Positions 1 through 4,672 of a stretch of 6,044 nt of DNA are shown one piece after another. The DNA comes from Clostridiales bacterium. Its GTDB lineage: Bacteria; Bacillota; Clostridia; Saccharofermentanales; UBA5734. The notes below the pieces were generated by a model. It had not been told where the DNA came from, ran no database searches, and worked only from the letters and a program-made list of their open reading frames with translations. Where the stretch lies: positions 1-6,044 of the forward strand of contig SLMY01000176.1 in the NCBI GenBank assembly GCA_007133255.1, read 5' to 3'. A program made the position numbers and the translations under genes. Positions within the stretch are counted from its first letter, which is position 1; every line of letters starts with the position of its first letter.

Positions 1-515
1 CGCATGCCGCAGTTAAGAAACAAGGTTAAAATACAGTAATCGCGGGCAGACCACTGTGTGGTGTTTTGTTCCGCCGCGTCAAGCAGTCTTTCACTTTCCT
101 CAAGTGAGAGGTAGCGTGGCTGCTTTTTTATCAGTTTAGGCGACTCCAGTTCAACCGCCGGGTTCTCGTTCAAAATAAACGCTTTATGCTTCAGATAGGA
201 GAAGAACGATTTCAGGGCTGAGATTTTTCGAGCTCTGGTTGCCGGTGAACATTTTCGTTCCCGGCTGAGCCAGGTGATATAGGCATAAAAATCGGTCAGC
301 GTAATTGAGCGCAGAAAATCGTCATCAATATCAGCAATTTTTATCTGGTCAAACGGCAGTTCTGGTTTTACGTTGCCGCGCAGACGCTGCATGAAGCGGA
401 AAAATAAAACCAGATCGTAGCGATATTCACGGATGGTTAAAGGTGAACGCTCCTTAATCGCCTGAAAATAGCCAAGAAAACGTTCCATGGCGTCAAATAT
501 TTGAATATCCTGCAT
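1..515 (-). CDS. Tyrosine recombinase (XerC/XerD-like), N-terminal part, truncated by window edge
   Basis: Reading from an ATG at 515 down to 1 gives 171 uninterrupted codons, starting MQDIQIFDAMERF. Residues about 5-112 match the helical SAM-like DNA-binding domain of phage-integrase/Xer recombinases, including 'SPLTIREYRYDL' and 'TRARKISALKSFFSYLKHK'. 'NPAVELESPKLIKKQPRYLS' follows (about 117-136), the usual linker before the catalytic domain. The last residues are 'YCILTLFLNCGM', and the cut codon begins CG. This fits the conserved Arg of box I ('TGLRxSEL' in the family), so the window probably ends exactly at the first catalytic arginine. Family members are about 300-330 aa, so roughly half is present. 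A GAGGTG ribosome binding site lies 7 nt before the ATG. These enzymes cut and rejoin DNA, for example in chromosome dimer resolution. Whether this is the housekeeping Xer or an integrase relative cannot be decided without the C-terminal half. No phage or transposon genes are seen nearby. Confidence 0.88.
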   Translation of the reverse strand, partial: MQDIQIFDAMERFLGYFQAIKERSPLTIREYRYDLVLFFRFMQRLRGNVKPELPFDQIKIADIDDDFLRSITLTDFYAYITWLSRERKCSPATRARKISALKSFFSYLKHKAFILNENPAVELESPKLIKKQPRYLSLEESERLLDAAEQNTTQWSARDYCILTLFLNCGM

Positions 516-540
516 GCTCCGGCACCTCAATCTCTTTTAT

Positions 541-569
541 ATGACTTAATTATAGCGATCCGTTATAAT
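541..569 (+). promoter_or_regulatory. Possible forward promoter overlapping the recombinase promoter
   Basis: On the plus strand there is ATGACT (541-546, 4 of 6 to TTGACA), a 17-nt spacer and a perfect TATAAT (564-569). It would fire towards asd. It overlaps the minus-strand promoter almost completely, so RNA polymerase could probably occupy only one of them at a time. The -35 is weaker than that of the promoter at 618-646. Confidence 0.35.
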
Positions 570-577
570 AGATGCAA
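549..577 (-). promoter_or_regulatory. Promoter of the recombinase gene
   Basis: On the minus strand there is TTGCAT (577-572), a 17-nt spacer, then a perfect TATAAT (554-549). Transcription would start near 542 and give a leader of about 27 nt before the ATG at 515. The -10 is excellent and the -35 is weak (3 of 6). This is inferred from consensus only. Confidence 0.55.
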
Positions 578-617
578 AACAACCAGATGGACCATAATTA
601 ACGCTTGGAACAGATGC

Positions 618-646
618 TTGTCAGGGCGTTATGTCTGTGATAAAAT
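618..646 (+). promoter_or_regulatory. Likely main promoter of asd
   Basis: TTGTCA (618-623) and TAAAAT (641-646) are each 5 of 6 to the sigma-A consensus and are separated by exactly 17 nt. The start site would lie near 653, leaving an untranslated leader of about 175 nt before the asd start codon. Confidence 0.6.
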
Positions 647-658
647 ACATCAGGCATG

Positions 659-690
659 AACAAATGTCCGCAATTCATGGACATTCTGTT
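659..690 (+). promoter_or_regulatory. Hairpin at the start of the asd leader
   Basis: AACA-AATGTCC (659-669) can pair with GGACATT-C-TGTT (679-690) around a 9-nt loop (670-678). This gives 7 contiguous base pairs, one bulged C and 4 more pairs. It sits just downstream of the predicted transcription start. The following bases (TGTTTAAG) are only mildly T-rich, so this is not a convincing terminator. It could be a 5' stabilising hairpin or a protein-binding dyad, and its function is unknown. Confidence 0.4.
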
Positions 691-719
691 TGTTTAAGCA
701 CAATCTGTTCTTGATTCAC

Positions 720-749
720 AGCTTTTCACAAACTTGAGAGGCAAGAGCT
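720..749 (+). promoter_or_regulatory. Weak second hairpin in the asd leader
   Basis: AGCTTTT (720-726) can pair with AAGAGCT (743-749), giving 7 pairs including one G-U around a 16-nt loop. Inside it, CTTGAGAGGCAAG can form a smaller alternative stem. The remainder of the leader (750-817) shows no clear structure and no riboswitch signature that I recognise. Low confidence that this is biologically meaningful. Confidence 0.2.
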
Positions 750-817
750 TACTGTAAAGACGCGAACATAAAAATCGCATAAGGGTCATTATTGATCAAA
801 ATAAACGAGAAGACAAG

Positions 818-825
818 AAGAGGTG
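818..825 (+). promoter_or_regulatory. Ribosome binding site that decides the asd start
   Basis: AAGAGGTG precedes two adjacent ATG codons (827 and 830). From the end of GAGG (823) there are 3 nt to the first ATG and 6 nt to the second. The second is closer to the usual spacing, so the protein probably begins MKRKLNAG. Confidence 0.6.
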
Positions 826-829
826 AATG

Positions 830-1918
830 ATGAAAAGAAAACTGAACGCGGGAATTATTGGAGCCACAGGTTATGTCGGGCAGCGTTTTGTGACTTTATT
901 GGCCAGGCACCCCTGGTTTAATTTAACCCTGTTGGCCGCTTCGGCCAGATCCGCCGGCCAGACTTACGAAAAAGCAGTTGAGAAGCGCTGGAAAATAGAT
1001 GTGCCCATCCCGGAAAACGTAAAGAATATGCCGGTTTTTGATACAGCTGACCTGGATTCTATCTGCAGTCAGGTGGATTTTGTTTTTTGCGCTGTTGATA
1101 TGAATAAAGATGAGATCAGGGCTCTGGAAGAAAAAATCGCCCGCATGGAAACGCCTGTTGTCTCCAATAATTCAGCGCATCGCTGGACCCCTGATGTACC
1201 GGTGATCATACCTGAGCTGAATCCTGAGCATACCCGGCTGATTGCCCATCAGAAACGTCGCCTGGGCACGAAGAACGGTTTTATTGTCGCAAAGCCTAAC
1301 TGTTCGATTCAAAGCTATGTTCCTGCTCTGACACCGCTTCTTGATTTTGGCGTAGAGCAAATAAATGTCTGTACGTATCAGGCTATTTCAGGTGCCGGCA
1401 AAACGTTCGACGACTGGCCGGAAATGGAACATAACATCACACCCTATATAGGCGGCGAAGAAGACAAGAGCGAAAAAGAACCCCTGAAAATATGGGGACG
1501 GTTAGAAGAAGATCATATTGTTTCGGTTCAAAAACCGGTTATCTCAAGCCAGTGTGTACGAGTAGGGGTACAGGAAGGCCACACAGCCGCTGTTTCAGTC
1601 AAATTTGCCAATAAACCGCCGATCAGTGTGATACTGGACCGCTGGAACAGTTATCGCGGGGTGCCGCAGCTTTCAAAGCTGCCGCTGGCACCTGATCCTT
1701 TCCTAATCTATCATGAAGACCCTTCGAGGCCGCAGCCTGTACTCGACAGCATGGCCGGCGGCGGCATGGCCGTCAGCATTGGCCGTTTGCGTGAAGATCC
1801 GATTTTTGACTATAAGTTTGTCTGCTTATCACATAACACCCTGCGAGGCGCGGCAGGCGGCGCTGTTCTGACAGCCGAACTTCTGGTTCATCAGGGGTAT
1901 CTGAAGCCGAAAGCCTGA
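830..1918 (+). CDS. asd: Aspartate-semialdehyde dehydrogenase, archaeal/fungal-type subfamily
   Basis: This enzyme catalyses NADP-dependent reduction of aspartyl phosphate to aspartate 4-semialdehyde, the branch point to lysine/diaminopimelate, threonine and methionine, in the cytoplasm. From the ATG at 830 it is 362 aa, a normal length for this subfamily (TIGR00978-like). Numbered from that start, the Rossmann nucleotide-binding loop 'GATGYVGQRF' is at 12-21 and 'SNNSAHR' at 112-118. The catalytic cysteine is in 'KPNCS' (C158). 'YQAISGAGK' (183-191) is the substrate-site segment, and the catalytic histidine is in 'VQEGHT' (H250). 'ITPYIGGEEDKSEKEP' (203-218) is typical of the archaeal/fungal group rather than the classical E. 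coli or B. subtilis type. The C-terminal 'HNTLRGAAGG' helix is present. All key residues are intact, so the protein should be active. It appears monocistronic, with no gene closely attached upstream. An ATG at 827 is the alternative start. Confidence 0.95.
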   Translation: MKRKLNAGIIGATGYVGQRFVTLLARHPWFNLTLLAASARSAGQTYEKAVEKRWKIDVPIPENVKNMPVFDTADLDSICSQVDFVFCAVDMNKDEIRALEEKIARMETPVVSNNSAHRWTPDVPVIIPELNPEHTRLIAHQKRRLGTKNGFIVAKPNCSIQSYVPALTPLLDFGVEQINVCTYQAISGAGKTFDDWPEMEHNITPYIGGEEDKSEKEPLKIWGRLEEDHIVSVQKPVISSQCVRVGVQEGHTAAVSVKFANKPPISVILDRWNSYRGVPQLSKLPLAPDPFLIYHEDPSRPQPVLDSMAGGGMAVSIGRLREDPIFDYKFVCLSHNTLRGAAGGAVLTAELLVHQGYLKPKA

Positions 1919-1932
1919 CGCGGACAATCAGA

Positions 1933-1950
1933 TGAAACATGCCTGTTTCA
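1933..1950. repeat. Inverted repeat after asd (dyad 1)
   Basis: TGAAACA-TGCC-TGTTTCA is a perfect 7-bp dyad with a 4-nt loop, 15 nt after the asd stop. It lacks a T-tract and is A/T-rich, so it is at best a weak terminator or mRNA 3'-end hairpin. Another TGAAACA copy lies at 1988-1994 and can pair with the same TGTTTCA arm. Confidence 0.55.
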
Positions 1951-1951
1951 G

Positions 1952-1966
1952 ATAAGTCAGACTTAT
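1952..1966. repeat. Short palindrome (dyad 2)
   Basis: ATAAGTC-A-GACTTAT is perfectly symmetric around one central base. It begins 2 nt after dyad 1. The form suits a binding site for a dimeric repressor better than an RNA hairpin, because a 1-nt loop cannot close without opening the inner pairs. Which protein would bind is not known. Confidence 0.45.
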
Positions 1967-1971
1967 AAAAG

Positions 1972-1999
1972 TGTTCTGATAAAAACATGAAACAGAACA
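1972..1999. repeat. Inverted repeat (dyad 3)
   Basis: TGTTCTG (1972-1978) and CAGAACA (1993-1999) are perfect 7-bp complements separated by 14 nt. The right arm overlaps the second TGAAACA copy (1988-1994), so this hairpin would compete with pairing of 1943-1950 to 1988-1995. Confidence 0.45.
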
Positions 2000-2012
2000 G
2001 CTGATATTTATC

Positions 2013-2024
2013 ATCTTATAAGAT
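2013..2024. repeat. 12-bp perfect palindrome (dyad 4)
   Basis: ATCTTATAAGAT is fully self-complementary. It lies about 80 nt before the hydrolase start and contains TATAAG, which could double as a poor -10 element. No convincing -35 is seen at the right distance. It could be an operator, possibly for the LacI-family protein encoded two genes on, but it lacks the central CG usual in LacI-family sites. Confidence 0.4.
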
Positions 2025-2032
2025 CAAAGCGG

Positions 2033-2045
2033 GTGTTTAAAACAC
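2033..2045. repeat. 13-bp palindrome (dyad 5)
   Basis: GTGTTT-A-AAACAC is perfectly symmetric around one base. It lies about 57 nt before the hydrolase start and is a plausible operator half-site pair, but the binding protein is unknown. Its GTG could be read as an in-frame start for the hydrolase, but no ribosome binding site precedes it. Confidence 0.4.
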
Positions 2046-2090
2046 TTATCGAACAACTGATTACAAGCGTGGCATATCCAGTCTGCCCAC

Positions 2091-2095
2091 GGAGG
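2091..2095 (+). promoter_or_regulatory. Ribosome binding site that sets the hydrolase start
   Basis: GGAGG lies 6 nt before the ATG at 2102. An in-frame GTG 69 nt upstream (2033) has no such site, so the shorter protein is preferred. A further ATG at 2108 is possible but its spacing (12 nt) is long. Confidence 0.75.
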
Positions 2096-2101
2096 CTGAA
2101 G

Positions 2102-3145
2102 ATGGTGATGATTAAACAATACGCGTTTCCATCAAAAACGGGGACCGGATTCATTCAGGCCAGGCTTTACCGGCCTGACTGCGCGGTGAAGCCATTATCC
2201 CGGGTTAACGCGGCAGACAACGAACCGGGGGCAGGGAAAGGTGCTGCTGCCTCATCCGGGCCACTGCAGCTGGTTCAGATTGTCCACGGTATGGCAGAGC
2301 ATATCAAGCGCTATGAACCTTTCTGCCATTATCTTGCTTCAGAAGGAGTCGCCGTGTGTCTGCACGATCAGGCAGGTCACGGCGCTTCTGTGGCTGACCG
2401 TGATAAAACGGGTTATTTTGGCACGGCTGACGGTTTTCTGCACCTGCTGGATGATGTCCATGAAACGCGCCGTCTGGCTCTGGAGTTGCTTGGCCAGAAC
2501 AAAGTCCAGACTTTTTTGCTTGGCCACAGCATGGGGTCTTTCATCAGCCGCTGCTATTGTGCTAAGATCAGTCATCAGCTCAGCGGCGCGATCTTTTCAG
2601 GGACCACCGGCAGCAATCCCGTCGTTTATGCCGGCCTGAAGCTGGCTGAACGTTCCATCAGGAAAAATGGTCCGCTTTATAAGGACGCCTTCCTTGCCAG
2701 GCTGACCGGCCAGGGATTCTTAAAACGCATTGAAAACCCGGACACAGAAGTTGACTGGCTGACGCGTGACCGTGACATTGTCAAAGCTTATGATGAAGAC
2801 CCCTTATGCGGATTCACATTCACCGCGGCCGGATACGCCGACTTGTACCGGCTGCTGCTCGCGGTTTCCAGCAAAAACTGGGCAAAGAAAATGCCGGCAG
2901 ACATGCCTGTCTACCTTTTTTCTGGTGAACAGGACCCGGTTGGCCAATATGGGAAAGGACCCAGACAGGTTTACCGGTGGCTGGAGACAACCGGACATTC
3001 GGTTACATTGAAGCTTTATCCGGAAGGCAGGCATGAAATGCTCAATGAGACCAACCGGAAACAGGTCTGGCATGATATAATGAGCTGGCTGAATAAACAT
3101 AAAAATACGGAGGTGGCAGATGATCACCATAAAAGATCTGGCTGA
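2102..3145 (+). CDS. Alpha/beta hydrolase, monoglyceride lipase/lysophospholipase-like (serine hydrolase)
   Basis: This is probably a cytoplasmic esterase or lipase acting on monoacylglycerols, lysophospholipids or similar esters; the true substrate is unknown. From the ATG at 2102 it is 347 aa. The oxyanion segment 'HGMAEH' (62-67) is the hallmark of the PldB/monoglyceride lipase group (Hydrolase_4-like). 'DQAGHGAS' follows at 89-96. The nucleophile elbow 'GHSMG' is at 141-145 with catalytic Ser143. The acid is likely Asp278 in 'SGEQDPVG', and the base His311 in 'EGRHEMLNE'. The lid region lies between about 170 and 260. No signal peptide or membrane segment is seen. A Gly/Ala/Ser/Pro-rich stretch at about 28-54, between the first two strands, is longer than usual for the family and looks like a flexible insertion. 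The 3' end overlaps the next gene by 26 nt, so the two are co-transcribed and probably translationally coupled. No clear promoter is visible upstream. Confidence 0.85.
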   Translation: MVMIKQYAFPSKTGTGFIQARLYRPDCAVKPLSRVNAADNEPGAGKGAAASSGPLQLVQIVHGMAEHIKRYEPFCHYLASEGVAVCLHDQAGHGASVADRDKTGYFGTADGFLHLLDDVHETRRLALELLGQNKVQTFLLGHSMGSFISRCYCAKISHQLSGAIFSGTTGSNPVVYAGLKLAERSIRKNGPLYKDAFLARLTGQGFLKRIENPDTEVDWLTRDRDIVKAYDEDPLCGFTFTAAGYADLYRLLLAVSSKNWAKKMPADMPVYLFSGEQDPVGQYGKGPRQVYRWLETTGHSVTLKLYPEGRHEMLNETNRKQVWHDIMSWLNKHKNTEVADDHHKRSG

Positions 3146-4103
3146 AAAGGCCGGTGTATCATATGCGACAGTTTCACGGGCGCTCAACGGCCGTGCTGAA
3201 GTCAGTGAAACAACCAGAGCCCGCATCATCGCTCTGGCTCAGGAAATGGGCTACCAGCCCAATGCTGTAGCGCGCAGCCTGGTCAGTCAAAAATCATCAA
3301 CTATCGCTCTGATTGTACCTGATGTCTCAAATTTGTTTTTCGCTGACATAACCATGACAGTCCATAAAGCGGCAGATGACCATGGTTATACAACCATGGT
3401 CTGCAACACCAGCTGGGATCCGGCCAAAGAACAGGAAAAACTAAAAATTATGGTTCAGCAGCGGGTTGAGGGTATTATTCTCAAGCCAACTGCTTTTATT
3501 AAGCCGGGGATCCTGGAAGCACTGAGCCTGCCTCTGGTTTTATTCTGGCACGCGATGGATGATAACCTTAGCTATGTAGAGGTAGATCATGCTGCCGGTG
3601 CCCAGATGGCCATGCATCATCTGATTGAAAAGGGCTATAAACGCATTGCCTACCTGGGCGGGGTGGAAACTTCACCCTCAAACCAGATCCGCCAGATGTC
3701 TTATCAGAAAGCGCTTCAGGAAGCAGGTCTGCCGGTAGATCCGCGCCTGATTTCCTATGGTAGTTTCAGTCTGGAAAGCGGCTTTAAGCGCTTAGGCAGT
3801 CTTATGCGGCTTGAACAGCCGCCAGACGCGCTTTTTTGCGGCAGTGACCTGATTGCCATGGGCGCGTTGCAGTACGCACGCAATCACAACCTCAGCGTCC
3901 CGGGTGATCTGGGCATTATCGGTTTTGATGATGTCGCCTGTGCCTCACTGCCGCTGGTTAACCTGACAACCATTGAGCAGCCACGTGATGAACTGGGCGA
4001 AGCGGCACTCAAAGCGCTGCTTGATGAGATCAGTGTTTTCCCGAAGCGGACAAAACAGCGGATCCTGATTAAACCGAAGCTAAAAATCCGTTCAACAACT
4101 TGA
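3120..4103 (+). CDS. LacI-family transcriptional regulator
   Basis: This is a DNA-binding repressor or activator that responds to a small ligand, often a sugar. It is 327 aa, a typical length. The N-terminal helix-turn-helix is at 1-46 ('MITIKDLAEKAGVSYATVSRAL'-type), with recognition helix residues Y15, A16 and R20. The hinge helix 'PNAVARSL' (47-54) ends in the Leu that inserts into the minor groove in this family. A periplasmic-binding-protein-like ligand domain covers about 60-327. Recognisable segments are 'IALIVPDVSNLFFADI', 'VEGIILKP', 'HLIEKGYKRIAYLGG', 'ALFCGSDLIAMGAL' and 'GIIGFDDVACASL'. GGAGGT lies 5 nt before the ATG. The start sits inside the end of the hydrolase gene (26-nt overlap, different frame), so the hydrolase or its own region is the natural first candidate target. 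The ligand cannot be read from sequence. The TGA stop (4101-4103) lies inside the -35 box of the leuA promoter. Confidence 0.95.
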   Translation: MITIKDLAEKAGVSYATVSRALNGRAEVSETTRARIIALAQEMGYQPNAVARSLVSQKSSTIALIVPDVSNLFFADITMTVHKAADDHGYTTMVCNTSWDPAKEQEKLKIMVQQRVEGIILKPTAFIKPGILEALSLPLVLFWHAMDDNLSYVEVDHAAGAQMAMHHLIEKGYKRIAYLGGVETSPSNQIRQMSYQKALQEAGLPVDPRLISYGSFSLESGFKRLGSLMRLEQPPDALFCGSDLIAMGALQYARNHNLSVPGDLGIIGFDDVACASLPLVNLTTIEQPRDELGEAALKALLDEISVFPKRTKQRILIKPKLKIRSTT

Positions 4104-4128
4104 CACAATTGAAATCCTGTGTTAAATT
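4100..4128 (+). promoter_or_regulatory. leuA (T-box leader) promoter
   Basis: A perfect TTGACA (4100-4105) overlaps the stop codon of the LacI-type gene. A -10 of TTAAAT (4122-4127, 16-nt spacer) or TAAATT (4123-4128, 17-nt spacer) follows, each 4 of 6 to consensus. Transcription would start near 4135, about 35 nt before the base of T-box stem I. Confidence 0.6.
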
Positions 4129-4255
4129 TTGTTCACAACCCTTGATATGCACCTTTCAATTAAATAAGCACCCACGTTGATCGGGAAAAGTAAGTTGCGC
4201 GAATCATTACAGAGAACCTCTGGCAGGTGTGAAGAGGTATGGATCCGTAGCCGAA

Positions 4256-4258
4256 CTC
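4256..4258 (+). promoter_or_regulatory. T-box specifier codon CTC (leucine)
   Basis: CTC follows GAA on the 3' side of stem I, just before the closing segment GCCCGGGAGTG, which is the usual place of the specifier. It would pair with the GAG anticodon of tRNA-Leu. This agrees with leuA being the downstream gene. Confidence 0.85.
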
Positions 4259-4426
4259 GCCCGGGAGTGAATCATTCTGAACACGTTCTGAACAGAAATC
4301 CAGTAAGGATGATCGGATGTCGACCGTTACAGCGACAGGATATCGGTTCATATATGCCGGAAAACAGAAGTTAAAAGGCATCATTAAAACCCGTATCTGA
4401 TAAGCGCGAGTTTTCGGACTTGAAAA

Positions 4427-4463
4427 AGAGTGGTACCGCGGAGGAGTTATACCCTTCGTCTCT
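4427..4463 (+). promoter_or_regulatory. T-box antiterminator
   Basis: AGAG (4427-4430) pairs with CTCT (4460-4463). The 7-nt bulge UGGUACC (4431-4437) is left free for the tRNA 3' end. GCGGAGG (4438-4444) then pairs with CCTTCGT (4453-4459), including two G-U pairs. It uses the 5' arm of the terminator (4452-4464), so the two structures are mutually exclusive. Confidence 0.85.
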
Positions 4464-4489
4464 GAAATAACAGAGACGAAGGGTTTTTT
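4452..4489 (+). terminator. Intrinsic terminator of the leuA T-box
   Basis: A perfect 13-bp stem, CCCTTCGTCTCTG (4452-4464) with CAGAGACGAAGGG (4471-4483), closes the loop AAATAA and is followed by six T (4484-4489). It stops transcription when tRNA-Leu is charged. It should also stop any read-through from the hydrolase-LacI pair, which has no terminator of its own. Confidence 0.95.
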
Positions 4490-4658
4490 GTCGTTCAGAC
4501 AAAGTTAAAGCCTTCTCTGCCGATTTGAATCCAGAGCAAATTGGGCAAAAAGCAAAAAGGGAGCCAGACACTAGTTTGTACGAAATATCTGAAATGGGTG
4601 CCAGGCACAAAAGATCGAAAGAAGTATAGAGAAAGCTAAAACAGATGACGATAGATCT
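4490..4658 (+). other. Spacer between T-box terminator and leuA ribosome binding site
   Basis: About 170 nt of A-rich sequence without a supported gene. It holds the imperfect direct repeat at 4559-4608. No promoter or further riboswitch is seen. The distance from a T-box terminator to its gene is often shorter, so part of this stretch may be an insertion. Confidence 0.4.
4559..4608. repeat. Imperfect direct repeat GGGWGCCAGRCAC, second copy palindromic
   Basis: GGGAGCCAGACAC (4559-4571) and GGGTGCCAGGCAC (4596-4608) match at 11 of 13 positions with a 37-nt offset. The second copy contains the palindrome GTGCC-A-GGCAC (4598-4608). Such GTGCCAGGCAC-type motifs resemble short dispersed intergenic repeats in some Bacillota genomes. 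That comparison is from memory and needs a genome-wide count. Confidence 0.45.
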
Positions 4659-4664
4659 AGGAGG
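4659..4664 (+). promoter_or_regulatory. leuA ribosome binding site
   Basis: A perfect AGGAGG lies 8 nt before the ATG at 4673, which fixes the leuA start and predicts strong translation. Confidence 0.85.
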
Positions 4665-4672
4665 ATTTGATC

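Larger units (their letters stand above)
4171..4489 (+). ncRNA. T-box riboswitch, leucine-specific, controlling leuA
   Basis: This mRNA leader senses uncharged tRNA-Leu and permits leuA transcription when leucine is short. Stem I shows an AGTA element (4189-4192) and an AGAGA distal bulge (4211-4215). The distal stem ACCTCT (4216-4221)/AGAGGT (4233-4238) carries a GGCAGGTGTGA loop. The 3' side has 'GAA-CTC-GC', where CTC (4256-4258) is the leucine specifier codon. A stem II-like pairing is ATCATTC (4271-4277)/GGATGAT (4307-4313). Stem III is ATGCC (4354-4358)/GGCAT (4377-4381). The T-box motif AGAGTGGTACCGCG is at 4427-4440, one base from the AGGGTGGNACCGCG consensus. The variable base of UGGU pairs with an A discriminator, as expected for tRNA-Leu. 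The leader is followed by an intrinsic terminator and then leuA, so codon, discriminator and target gene all agree. Confidence 0.95.

Noticed and set aside
1..515. Integrase of a mobile element with attachment sites
   Set aside because: No transposase, phage, tRNA or direct-repeat attachment site is seen, and the neighbours are core metabolic genes. A chromosomal Xer-type protein is equally or more likely.
653..826. Lysine riboswitch in the asd leader
   Set aside because: GAGAGGC at 735-741 superficially recalls the lysine riboswitch start, but the remaining conserved core and an expression platform are not visible.
1933..1950. Strong intrinsic terminator after asd
   Set aside because: The stem is 7 bp and A/T-rich, and the following bases are GATAAGTC rather than a T-tract.
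2033..2101. GTG at 2033 as the hydrolase start (23 extra residues)
   Set aside because: No ribosome binding site precedes it, and the extra residues are not part of the hydrolase fold. The GGAGG at 2091 fits the ATG at 2102. The GTG is also part of a palindrome.
3120..3145. Frameshift or fusion at the hydrolase/LacI overlap
   Set aside because: Both proteins have complete, normal ends, and the second has its own GGAGGT site. This is an ordinary coupled overlap.
2804..3229. Minus-strand open frame of 141 codons across the hydrolase/LacI junction
   Set aside because: It lies opposite two clearly conserved coding regions, with no ribosome binding site and no motif.
4177..4374. Small open frames on both strands inside the leuA leader
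   Set aside because: They coincide with T-box stems I to III, which explain the sequence. They lack ribosome binding sites and recognisable protein features.
4371..4610. Minus-strand open frame of 79 codons across the T-box terminator
   Set aside because: It reads through the antiterminator and terminator in antisense, has no good ribosome binding site and shows no protein-like motifs.
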